From Akkermansiaceae bacterium UBA6138 (GTDB taxonomy: Bacteria > Verrucomicrobiota > Verrucomicrobiia > Verrucomicrobiales > DEV007): a stretch of 11,592 bases of DNA. The position numbers were made by a program, and so were the translations under genes. The notes under the pieces were generated by a model. That model saw only the letters and a list, made by a program, of their open reading frames with translations. It did no database searches and had not been told where the DNA came from. The stretch is taken from positions 15,987 through 27,578 of the forward strand of contig DIVG01000023.1 of NCBI GenBank assembly GCA_002422425.1, read 5' to 3'. Numbering within the stretch: the stretch's first letter is position 1; every line of letters begins with the position of its first letter. Of this stretch, positions 1-6,496 are shown piece after piece.

Positions 1-372
1 GGCACCCTCGCTCCGTGGCTCACCCACCTTTCCGAAGTCGTTTCACCGCTGACCCGCGAGCGCTACCGGGCGATCTGTCCCGAAACCGGCACGGCCTCGC
101 GCGACGACTCTACGGCCGTTCCTTTTTCTTCCCTCTCCGCCGGGACCCGCGCCTGTCTCGGACTCGCCGTGCGGCTTTCGATGGCGCGCTGGTTCCTCGA
201 GAGCAGCGACGGATTTCTCATCCTCGACGACCCGCTCGTTGATCTCGACCCTGATCGTCAGGAGTCCGCTGCGGCCATTTTGAAACACTTCGCCAAAGAC
301 AAACAGGTCATCCTGCTCACCTGTCATCCCGGCCATGCCGCGATCCTCGGGGGGAATACGATCACGCTGTGA
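1..372 (+). CDS. YhaN/SbcC-like AAA (ABC-type) ATPase, C-terminal part
   Basis: Partial gene: the reading frame is open from base 1 and gives the last 123 residues before a TGA. It holds the C-terminal ATPase half of an SMC/Rad50/SbcC-type protein. Visible elements are an ABC signature-like SLSAG at residues 44-48, a Walker B strand FLILDDP at 72-78 with the Asp-Asp pair, the D-loop region VDLDPDR at 80-86, and an H-loop-like LLTCHPGH at 105-112. The order and spacing fit the YhaN/COG4717 group of AAA ATPases, which usually pair with an SbcD/YhaO-type metallophosphatase in DNA end processing. The partner and the N-terminal Walker A half would lie left of the window, so this role is an inference from family. 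The gene ends 2 nt from the convergent end of bioA, leaving no room for a dedicated terminator between them. Confidence 0.8.
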   Translation, partial: GTLAPWLTHLSEVVSPLTRERYRAICPETGTASRDDSTAVPFSSLSAGTRACLGLAVRLSMARWFLESSDGFLILDDPLVDLDPDRQESAAAILKHFAKDKQVILLTCHPGHAAILGGNTITL

Positions 373-374
373 GA

Positions 375-1721
375 TCACTTTCCGAGGACGTCTTCGCTCG
401 CCCGCACGAGCGCTCCGACGGCGTCCCGGATCTGTCTCTCCGTCACGCAGAGCGGCGGCATCAGGACGAGCGTGTCGCGAATCGGACGCGTCAGCAGCCC
501 GTAGGCGCGGGCGCGGCGGCAAATTTTGGCCCCGGTTTCATGGCGCCAGTCGAGCGGAGATCCGGTATCGGCATCGACCAGATCGATTGCCGCGATCAGT
601 CCGATCTGACGCACCTCGCCGAAGTGTGGGGAGGTGTTTTTTGCGTCGGATAGTGCGTCTGTCAGAGACGAGATTTTTGCGGGAAGTCCGGCGATGACGT
701 TTTCCTCTTCAAAGACGCGCAGGTTCCCGAGCGCGGCGGCGCAGCCGAGGGGATTGGCGCAATAACTGTGGCCATAGAAAAAGGTCTTCCGCTCTTCATA
801 GCGACCGAGGAAGGCGGCGTAGACTTTCTCCGTCGTCAGCGTCGCGGCGAGTGGGAGGTAACCGCCGGTGAGGCCTTTGGCGAGACAGAGAAAGTCGGGG
901 ATGACCTCCTCGTGCTCGCAGGCGAAAAGCCGCCCGGTGCGGCCGAATCCGGTCATGACTTCGTCGAGAATGAGAAAAACGTCGTGACGATCGCACCATT
1001 CACGGAGTCGGCGCAGCATCCCGGCAGGCCAGAGTCTCATGCCGGCGGCACCCTGGATGAGCGGCTCGATGATGACCGCGTTGATTTCACCCGCTTCCTT
1101 TTCTTTCAGGGATTCGAGAGCCTCCATCGACGCGACACGCGAGACCTCGTAGCCCATCGAGGCGGTCGCCCCGTGAAAGGTCGCGATGCCACCGAGTGAA
1201 GCCGCGCCGATGGTGTCCCCGTGGTAGGCGCCGTCAAAGGCGATGTAACGACGCCGTTGTTCCTCGCCGCGCAACTCGCGGTATTGCAGGGCCATGCGGC
1301 AGGCACACTCGATCGCGGTCGAGCCGTCGTCGGTGAAAAAGACACGTGTCAGGGTGTCGCGCGGGAAGAGACCGACCAGCCTTTCCGCGAGCCGGATTGC
1401 GGGTTCATTGGAAAACCCGAGCGCCGAGCAATGGGAGATGCGGTCGAGCTGATCCCGGATCGCCGCGTCGATCAGCGGATGCCGGTGGCCGTGGATGTTG
1501 GTCCAGATCGAGCTGTTACCGTCGAGATACTCATTGCCTTCGAGATCCGTCAGCATGGCTCCGCAGCCCGACGCGATGATGAGCGGATCCACTGCGGACG
1601 CGCACCAGTCCTGCATCTGCGTGAAGGGATGCCAGAGGTGCGCCTTGTCGAGTTGGCGGAGCGACTCAACAGGACTGGGTGCAGGGCCTGACCCTGTCTG
1701 GTCTGAATCCGGGGGTGTCAT
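375..1721 (-). CDS. bioA: 7,8-diaminopelargonate synthase (8-amino-7-oxononanoate aminotransferase)
   Basis: This is a PLP-dependent class III aminotransferase of 448 aa, about the family length. It converts 8-amino-7-oxononanoate (KAPA) to 7,8-diaminononanoate in biotin synthesis, in the cytoplasm. Visible motifs are HLWHPFTQM at 28-36, the substrate-site segment GNSSIWTNIHGH at 68-79, AYHGDTIGA at 165-173, the cofactor Asp253 in ILDEVMTGFGRTG, and the Schiff-base lysine K282 in LAKGLTGGYLP. The ATG start at 1721 puts the HLWHPF motif near residue 30, as expected. No other bio gene is in the window, so it stands alone here. Phe33 replaces the Tyr (Tyr17) that E. coli BioA uses for S-adenosylmethionine. 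This and the motif GHSYCANPLGC (317-327) recall the lysine-using B. subtilis enzyme, so the amino donor is uncertain. No Shine-Dalgarno sequence or BirA-like operator is evident upstream. Confidence 0.93.
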   Translation of the reverse strand: MTPPDSDQTGSGPAPSPVESLRQLDKAHLWHPFTQMQDWCASAVDPLIIASGCGAMLTDLEGNEYLDGNSSIWTNIHGHRHPLIDAAIRDQLDRISHCSALGFSNEPAIRLAERLVGLFPRDTLTRVFFTDDGSTAIECACRMALQYRELRGEEQRRRYIAFDGAYHGDTIGAASLGGIATFHGATASMGYEVSRVASMEALESLKEKEAGEINAVIIEPLIQGAAGMRLWPAGMLRRLREWCDRHDVFLILDEVMTGFGRTGRLFACEHEEVIPDFLCLAKGLTGGYLPLAATLTTEKVYAAFLGRYEERKTFFYGHSYCANPLGCAAALGNLRVFEEENVIAGLPAKISSLTDALSDAKNTSPHFGEVRQIGLIAAIDLVDADTGSPLDWRHETGAKICRRARAYGLLTRPIRDTLVLMPPLCVTERQIRDAVGALVRASEDVLGK

Positions 1722-1883
1722 CGGGCAGGAAGGATGACAGTGGTGGGCGGGGCTTGCATTCGAATTGTGCGAGTATCTAAGCTCATCATTATTCGGGGAT
1801 TCAGGCTGAGATATCGGAAGACGCGCGGGGAAGCCTCGAGCGAATGGTTGCCAGAAAGCCGAGTGCGGATTAAATTTTGCATC
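1722..1883. other. Divergent intergenic region between bioA and the toxin-antitoxin pair
   Basis: This 162-nt stretch must hold the promoters for bioA (leftward) and for the antitoxin gene (rightward). It is clearly less GC-rich than bioA. An 8-bp palindrome ATTCGAAT lies at 1758-1765. TTGCAT (1754-1759) and TATCTA (1774-1779) resemble promoter hexamers but are only 14 nt apart, so I do not call a promoter. The antitoxin frame stays open back to an ATG at 1734, but that part looks non-coding. Confidence 0.4.
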
Positions 1884-2102
1884 ATGGACGCGGAAGACAA
1901 TCGGACAAACGTGAGCTTAAAGTCTCAGGATCCAGTCTCCGAGTTCCTTGAACTGTTGCCTTCTCTACGGTCAAAAGAAACGCCCAAAGCGAAGCCCTGG
2001 AATTTGATCGTGGGCACATTGCCGGGCGATGAGATCGATGACGAGGCCGCAAAGATGGGAAGCGAGTGGCGCGATCGGATGAACCACAGTGAGTTTGGTT
2101 GA
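1884..2102 (+). CDS. Probable antitoxin of a PIN-domain (VapC-like) toxin-antitoxin pair
   Basis: A small acidic protein of 72 aa directly precedes a PIN-domain toxin gene. Its TGA stop overlaps the toxin ATG by one base (TGATG), a usual sign of translational coupling in type II toxin-antitoxin operons. I do not recognise a DNA-binding fold such as AbrB, ribbon-helix-helix or Phd. The C-terminal half has a segment PWNLIVGTLPGDE (residues 38-50) followed by a charged stretch ending EWRDRMNHSEFG. In many small antitoxins such a tail binds the toxin, so this is a plausible toxin-binding end by inference only. The ATG at 1884 is preferred to the in-frame ATG at 1734, which would nearly reach bioA. 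No good Shine-Dalgarno sequence precedes it. The call rests on position and size, not on homology. Confidence 0.6.
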   Translation: MDAEDNRTNVSLKSQDPVSEFLELLPSLRSKETPKAKPWNLIVGTLPGDEIDDEAAKMGSEWRDRMNHSEFG

Positions 2103-2524
2103 TGTTTGCGGTCCTCGACACGAACCATTTTCGAGAACTGACCGAGAATTCCCCGGCAGGTCAACGCCTGCAGGAAAAGATCAAGGTATTCGCCCCGGGC
2201 CTGTTCAGCTGCATCATCGCTGCAGAAGAGTCGCTCCAGGGGCGAATCTCATTCATCCGGGGTAAGCAATCGGGAGTGCTGCAAGTCGAAGGGTAGGCCA
2301 GGCTTCAATCAACCATCGAAGCTCTTGCCAGTCTCACTATTCTTCCCTTTGATGGTGAGGCGGCTCGGGTGTTTCAGGTTCTCCAATCACTCAAACTCAA
2401 GATCGGGACGATGGATCTCAAAATCGCCGCCATCTGTCTCGTTCACGATGCAGTTCTTCTCACTCGGAATCTTGGCGATTTCCAGCGAGTTCCTGGATTG
2501 AAGCTTGAGAACTGGTTGGATTAA
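2102..2524 (+). pseudogene. VapC-like PIN-domain ribonuclease toxin, interrupted by an in-frame TAG
   Basis: Read straight through, this is one frame of 140 codons plus TAA, the usual length of a VapC-like PIN toxin, with a single TAG as codon 65 (2294-2296). There is no frameshift. The first piece starts MFAVLDTNHF and has the first PIN acidic residue D6 and E42/E43 in AAEES. The second piece resumes as ARLQSTIEALASL and includes GTMDLKIAAI (D105) and LLTRNLGDF (D126), ending LKLENWLD. The four acidic metal-binding positions of PIN nucleases are therefore split two and two around the stop. In related PIN toxins, as I recall them, a Tyr often precedes the ARLQ-like motif, so TAC or TAT changed to TAG is a likely origin. 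The 64-aa product alone should be inactive. Sequencing error or amber readthrough remain possible. VapC-type toxins cleave tRNA or rRNA. The start is the ATG overlapping the antitoxin stop. Confidence 0.85.
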
Positions 2525-2561
2525 GGTTTTTCGAACTTCTGGGTCAATGGATCGGAGTTGA

Positions 2562-2598
2562 GATTGTCTGGAAAGGGATCAATTCGGCGAAGACAATC
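2562..2598. repeat. Inverted repeat between convergent genes
   Basis: GATTGTCT (2562-2569) and AGACAATC (2591-2598) are perfect 8-bp arms around a 21-nt loop, between the end of the PIN pseudogene and the end of the convergent HerA-like gene. No T-run follows the right arm (it runs into seven C), so it is not a typical intrinsic terminator. It could form an RNA stem in either transcript, or be chance. Confidence 0.3.
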
Positions 2599-2606
2599 CC
2601 CCCCCG

Positions 2607-5045
2607 TCACCAAGCCGCGCCGAGTTGCGGCTGGGGATTCACGCGATAGGGCATCCAGACGATGCCGACGGACTTGGCCGTGCAGTTTTTCTTCAAGGGC
2701 GTGAGGCTGATGGTCTCAAGTCTTTCGGACATCGGGTCCATCGCGGCCTTGAGTTTTTTGATCTCTCTTTCGCAATCCTCCTCGATTGCGTCGAGTTCGG
2801 CCTGGTAGCCGCCGACCTTTTCCTCGGCGCGGGCCACGTCGCGGCTTTCCTTCCAGGCGCGCGAGGCACCGGACATGGCCCCGCGACCGGCGGTGCTCGA
2901 AATTCGTTTTCCGAGGACGGCGCTGAGGATGGTGCTGCCGATGCGCACCGCCGTGTCCATCTTTGCGCTATTGGCCTGGGCTTTCTGGTCGGCGACGGCA
3001 TCCATGGCTCTGGCGAGCCTGTCCTCAATCGTTTTAATTTTCTTTTCGTAGGCGTTACGGAGTTCTTGCACCTTTTTGTCGCGCGCCTCGTGAGCGGCGT
3101 GGACGAGGCGGGCGCGGAAGTCACCCTCGGCTTCACCGAGATTCGAGAGCAGACCGGTGAGGGGACTCTTGAAGACGGTGGCGGTGTGATTGACGTAGAG
3201 CCAGTCAACGAGCTCCTTGCCGAGGGTGGTCCACCCCTTCGGGTCGAGGAGGGACTGGGGCAACTCGGAGAAGGCGGCTCCCGCGACGGGCTCACTGCCG
3301 AGCTGGCTCACCGTGAGGCCGTTCGGCAGTGCCAGGGCCTGCGACCAGTCAACGGTTCCGCTCGCGGGATCGATCCTGTTGATCATCGCGGTCGTTTCGG
3401 TTCCGTTTATTCCTTTTGCGGCATCAACGTAGCGCACCTCGCCGACACGGACGATGGCCGGGACGTAGCTGATCTCCTTCGCGGGAACGCCGGGTTCGGC
3501 GGGGATGAAAAAATTGACCGCCCCGCGCGGGAGACGGGGGCGCATCGGCTGTGGCGCGGCCGGGTTGGGCGATTCGGCGGAGGGGGGCGGAGCGGCGGCC
3601 TTGTTCCCGCCGAGCGCGGCGCGCAGGGGATCCATCAGTTTTTTGATTTGTCCCCGCGCGAGCGGACCGGTGAGGTAACTCATGACCCAGCGCACGTGGA
3701 AAACGGTGGGGGCCTCGTCGTTGACGTTGTTCATCAGGAAGACGCGCGCGCCGAGACCGGCGAGAAGTTGCTCCATTTTTTTCCGGTCAAAGCCACCGCT
3801 TTGGCTCGCGGCGGCCCCTTCAAGCCCGTCAAGGACGCGTGCCTTGTCGCGCTCGGTCTGGAGGCGCCCGAGCCACCAGGTGCCGATGTTGGAGAGCGCT
3901 TTGTAGTCGAGATCGACGGGGTTCTGTGTTGCGAGGAGGACGCCGAGGCCGAAGGCGCGGCCCTGCTTCAGCATCGTCATCATCGGTTTTTTTGAGGGCG
4001 GCATCGCCGAGGGGGGCAGGTAGCCGTAGATTTCGTCCATATAGAGGAGCGCACGAAGGCTCGTCGTGCCGTTCTGCGAGCGCATCCAGCCGAGCATCTG
4101 GTTGAGGAGGAGCGAGACGAAGAACATTCGCTCGGAGTCGCTGAGATGGGCGATCGAGAAAATGGAGAGGCGCGGTTTGCCCCCGGGCGTATGAAGCATG
4201 CGCTTGATGTCGAGGGGCTCTCCCTCAAGCCAGGTGGAAAACCCGGGCGAGGCGAGAAGGTTGTTCATCTTCAGGGCAAGGTCGAGACGGGTTTTCTGCG
4301 GGCAGACGGTCTCTAGATCCATCACGCCGATCTTGTCGAAAGGAGGCACTTGGATGTGGCGGACGAGGGCCTCGAGGGTGACACCGTGTCCTGCCTTCCA
4401 CGAGTGGGTGAAAATGTTCGATAGCAGGATGTGCCCGGGATCGCGGATGGGGTCAGCGTTGCTACCCACGAGCGAGAGCAGGCTCGAGACGGTCGATTCG
4501 ATGCGTTCGGCGAGGGCCTCGCCGTCGTCGAGGATTTCAAAAGCAGGCACGTCGAGGGAGCTGAGGATGGAGACAGGCAGTCCGGCATTCGAGCCCGGGG
4601 TGTAGACGGCCATGTCGATCTTGTCACGAAAAGTGCGAATCCGTTCGGCGCTCTGCCCCCAGCTCTCGAGACCGTTTTTCCACATGGCGGCGGTCCTGGC
4701 GGCGTGTTCGTCCGGAGAGATGCCTTTTTTCGCGGCGTCGTCCTCATTGATCCAGGGGCGGAAATCTTCCGGTGTGAGATCGGGGAACGTGAGGAGCAGA
4801 TTCGCGATATCGCCCTTGGGATCGATCACGATCGCGGGGATGTCATCCATCGCGGCCTCCTCAAGCAGGGCGATACAGAGACCGGTCTTGCCCGAGCCGG
4901 TCATGCCGAGGACGACGCCGTGAGTGACGAGGTCTTTGGAATCATAGAGGACGAGGTCCTCCTGCAGTGTTTTTTTTCCGGGATCGTAGGTCCTGCCGAG
5001 GTAGAACTTGCCGAGTTGTTCGTAATCCTGAATGAAGTCGTGCAT
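2607..5045 (-). CDS. HerA-like P-loop ATPase with C-terminal coiled-coil region
   Basis: This 812-aa protein belongs to the HerA/FtsK superfamily (COG0433-like, DUF87-type ATPases). Walker A is GMTGSGKT at 47-54. A VIDPKGDI segment follows at 73-80, and Walker B is ALLYMDEIYGYLP at 332-344 with D337-E338. LLATQNPVDLDYKALSNIG at 370-388 looks like the sensor region, and RLQTERDKARV at 394-404 has candidate arginine-finger residues. A Pro/Ala-rich linker lies at about 483-507. The rest (about 508-812) is a beta-rich part and then charged helices with likely coiled coils at 643-690 and 733-780, around a Gly/Ser/Ala-rich stretch at 700-730. HerA proteins are hexameric DNA translocases working with the NurA nuclease in archaea. 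Neither NurA nor a known partner is adjacent, so a DNA-pumping role is inferred from the ATPase core only. I do not recognise the C-terminal half. The ATG at 5045 places Walker A at the usual distance. No Shine-Dalgarno sequence is evident. Confidence 0.8.
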   Translation of the reverse strand: MHDFIQDYEQLGKFYLGRTYDPGKKTLQEDLVLYDSKDLVTHGVVLGMTGSGKTGLCIALLEEAAMDDIPAIVIDPKGDIANLLLTFPDLTPEDFRPWINEDDAAKKGISPDEHAARTAAMWKNGLESWGQSAERIRTFRDKIDMAVYTPGSNAGLPVSILSSLDVPAFEILDDGEALAERIESTVSSLLSLVGSNADPIRDPGHILLSNIFTHSWKAGHGVTLEALVRHIQVPPFDKIGVMDLETVCPQKTRLDLALKMNNLLASPGFSTWLEGEPLDIKRMLHTPGGKPRLSIFSIAHLSDSERMFFVSLLLNQMLGWMRSQNGTTSLRALLYMDEIYGYLPPSAMPPSKKPMMTMLKQGRAFGLGVLLATQNPVDLDYKALSNIGTWWLGRLQTERDKARVLDGLEGAAASQSGGFDRKKMEQLLAGLGARVFLMNNVNDEAPTVFHVRWVMSYLTGPLARGQIKKLMDPLRAALGGNKAAAPPPSAESPNPAAPQPMRPRLPRGAVNFFIPAEPGVPAKEISYVPAIVRVGEVRYVDAAKGINGTETTAMINRIDPASGTVDWSQALALPNGLTVSQLGSEPVAGAAFSELPQSLLDPKGWTTLGKELVDWLYVNHTATVFKSPLTGLLSNLGEAEGDFRARLVHAAHEARDKKVQELRNAYEKKIKTIEDRLARAMDAVADQKAQANSAKMDTAVRIGSTILSAVLGKRISSTAGRGAMSGASRAWKESRDVARAEEKVGGYQAELDAIEEDCEREIKKLKAAMDPMSERLETISLTPLKKNCTAKSVGIVWMPYRVNPQPQLGAAW

Positions 5046-5128
5046 ACGAGATGGGGAATGAAGGGATTGAGGCGCTATAAGGTTAAGCCTGTGGCTCTTA
5101 GGATGCGGACGGCTCTCAATGAAGCGCA

Positions 5129-5153
5129 GAAACCTTTTCTTGTGAAAGGTTTC
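5129..5153. repeat. Perfect 9-bp inverted repeat in the divergent intergenic region
   Basis: GAAACCTTT (5129-5137) and AAAGGTTTC (5145-5153) pair perfectly around a 7-nt spacer. The repeat lies 83 nt upstream of the HerA-like gene and about 30 nt upstream of the porin -35 hexamer. No T-run follows on either strand, so it is not an intrinsic terminator. It may be an operator for either divergent gene, or a hairpin in the HerA-like leader if that promoter lies further right. Confidence 0.5.
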
Positions 5154-5184
5154 CGGAATTTCTTAGAAAAAAGTGAAAAAAAAG

Positions 5185-5212
5185 TTGCATTCAATTTCGT
5201 TACGAGTATTAA
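5185..5212 (+). promoter_or_regulatory. Probable sigma70-type promoter of the porin gene
   Basis: TTGCAT (5185-5190) and TATTAA (5207-5212) are separated by 16 nt. An A-rich tract at about 5165-5183 directly upstream resembles an UP element. Transcription from about 5219 would give a leader of roughly 110 nt before the porin ATG. A strong promoter fits a highly expressed outer-membrane protein. Confidence 0.5.
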
Positions 5213-5331
5213 ATCGCTCAGTTATTAGTTGTTACGTATCCAATCCTTTTGGTGTCAGAGCGACTTTATCCTAAATCAACCTCGTTTGCGGCTCAAAACC
5301 CAACGAAACCACTCAGAATTAGAGAAAACCT

Positions 5332-6165
5332 ATGAAAAAATCCATCTTGTTTGGACTTATCGGTGCGATGACGCTCGGCGTTAACGCAGGAGATTGGGGT
5401 AAAGCCCCTGTTGGAAAGAGCCCGATCAGCGCCCCCGCTGAAGACCAGGGTTCCGTCGAGCTCGGCTTCATGTCCCACTACATTTTCCGGGGCATGGTTG
5501 GTGCGGTGAACACCTACTACGCTGATGTCAACTACACCTTCGAAAACCTCACGGTTGTGCCGATCACGATCGGAGCTGCTCGTTACACCGGTGGTGATGG
5601 CAAGTGGTCCGACATGTTCGGGGCTTATGATGGTGGCACTCGCATGGTTCTCAGCGCCGAAGCGGCACTGGGCACTTTCGCTGGTTTCGACACTGTGCTT
5701 GGTCTGTCTCACTATTCTCATGAAGATTACGGCAATTATGCCCAGCCCTTCATGGATGTGAGCCTTGAGCTTACCCGCAGCCTCGGTTTTGCTGATCTTC
5801 GCCTCCTCACGGTCTACGGTCTTGCCGGAAGCTATCAGGATGAGCGTCCCGAAGGTCTTTACACCGAGCTTGCTCTGTCGCGCTCCTTCGGTATCACCGA
5901 TGCTCTCGCGGTCATCGTTGAGGGTGGTCTTGCCTACGACTCCGGCTACAACTGGGCCTATGATTCGGGTGGTTCGGACTTCAACCACTACTTCTTCAAG
6001 GCGACTCTTCCGATCGAGCTCAAGTCCAACGTGACTTTCTCTCCCTACGTCGGTTTTAACGGTTCGCCGACCGGTTGGTCGACCGATGGTGCCTGGAACA
6101 ACGGTTCCACCAACGATCAGAGCGACATCTTCCACGCTGGTGCCTCGGTTGAAATCACTTTCTAA
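5332..6165 (+). CDS. TorF-like putative outer-membrane porin
   Basis: An exported beta-barrel protein of 277 aa. It has a signal peptide at 1-19 (MKK, a hydrophobic core, then cleavage after VNA at 17-19). A short Gly/Pro-rich linker follows, and then alternating aromatic and aliphatic strands rich in Gly, Tyr and Phe. An early motif is ELGFMSHYIFRGMV (43-56). The last residues VEITF end in Phe, the C-terminal signal read by the BAM complex, so the protein should insert in the outer membrane. This pattern fits the TorF family of putative porins. The transported substrate cannot be told. Codon choice leans to GGT, CGT and GCT more than in the neighbouring genes, as in highly expressed genes. 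A probable promoter lies about 120 nt upstream and a strong terminator follows, so it is a single-gene unit. Only a weak purine-rich ribosome site (AGAGAA) precedes the ATG. Confidence 0.8.
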   Translation: MKKSILFGLIGAMTLGVNAGDWGKAPVGKSPISAPAEDQGSVELGFMSHYIFRGMVGAVNTYYADVNYTFENLTVVPITIGAARYTGGDGKWSDMFGAYDGGTRMVLSAEAALGTFAGFDTVLGLSHYSHEDYGNYAQPFMDVSLELTRSLGFADLRLLTVYGLAGSYQDERPEGLYTELALSRSFGITDALAVIVEGGLAYDSGYNWAYDSGGSDFNHYFFKATLPIELKSNVTFSPYVGFNGSPTGWSTDGAWNNGSTNDQSDIFHAGASVEITF

Positions 6166-6170
6166 TCGAG

Positions 6171-6185
6171 TCAGCTTCTAGCTGA
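6171..6185. repeat. Short inverted repeat after the porin stop
   Basis: TCAGCT (6171-6176) and AGCTGA (6180-6185) form a small hairpin with a 3-nt loop just before the intrinsic terminator. It may add 3' end stability to the porin mRNA, or be chance. Confidence 0.3.
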
Positions 6186-6198
6186 AGTTAGTTTTACG

Positions 6199-6239
6199 AA
6201 AACCGCTCTCCTGCAAGGGAGGGCGGTTTTTTATTTTTT
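6199..6239 (+). terminator. Strong rho-independent terminator of the porin gene
   Basis: Bases 6199-6212 pair with 6217-6230 in a 14-bp stem containing two G-U pairs and no mismatches, closed by a GCAA (GNRA) tetraloop. The stem is followed by a T-rich tail (6227-6239, broken by a single A). It lies 33 nt after the porin stop and isolates that gene from the sulfatase downstream. Confidence 0.93.
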
Positions 6240-6496
6240 GTGGACGCTCCTGTGCGCCGTGAAAATGCTTTCGAGACAGCGGTAGACCAACAATCCAGCC
6301 GGTCCGGGCGACAAAGCTGAGGATTCCCCGATGGCGAGCCGGAGCACGTGCGGGGAAAATCCCGGGTCCGGCGAGCAGAAGAGGGAAAAGGAAAAGGCTT
6401 GCCGGAAACGGGAAGGTGCGGCTGAAAATGATTGTGTCCTGGTCTATTAATCGGGTCTATGGTAAAAAACCGATCTTCGGGCTTTTCTCCTTTCTT
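6240..6496. other. Non-coding stretch upstream of the sulfatase
   Basis: I see no convincing gene in this interval. It contains a 21-nt all-purine tract (6377-6397). It also has promoter-like hexamers close to the sulfatase: TTGTGT (6432-6437) with TCTATG (6456-6461) at an 18-nt spacing, and a separate TATTAA (6445-6450). A GGAAGG at 6411-6416 could serve as a ribosome site for an upstream in-frame ATG at 6428, which would extend the sulfatase N-terminus by 23 residues. Confidence 0.4.

Noticed and set aside
768..1199. 143-codon plus-strand open frame within bioA
   Set aside because: Antisense shadow of bioA, whose PLP motifs lie in the same bases.
1754..1779. Promoter-like TTGCAT and TATCTA upstream of the antitoxin
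   Set aside because: The spacer is only 14 nt, too short for a sigma70 promoter.
1734..1883. N-terminal extension of the antitoxin to the ATG at 1734
   Set aside because: It would begin about 12 nt from the bioA start and use up the only promoter space. The extra residues look non-coding (many Arg and Ile, low-GC sequence).
2625..3995. Long open frame (456 codons) on the plus strand, antisense to the HerA-like gene
   Set aside because: It mirrors a clear ATPase gene. The open frame comes from GC-rich third positions, and the translation shows no family motif.
5293..6135. 280-codon minus-strand open frame over the porin gene
   Set aside because: The plus strand has a signal peptide, barrel pattern, promoter and terminator. 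The antisense product has no recognisable feature.
6331..6450. 39-codon open frame starting MASRSTCGENPG before the sulfatase
   Set aside because: No ribosome site, no recognisable pattern, and a composition that follows the local purine-rich sequence.
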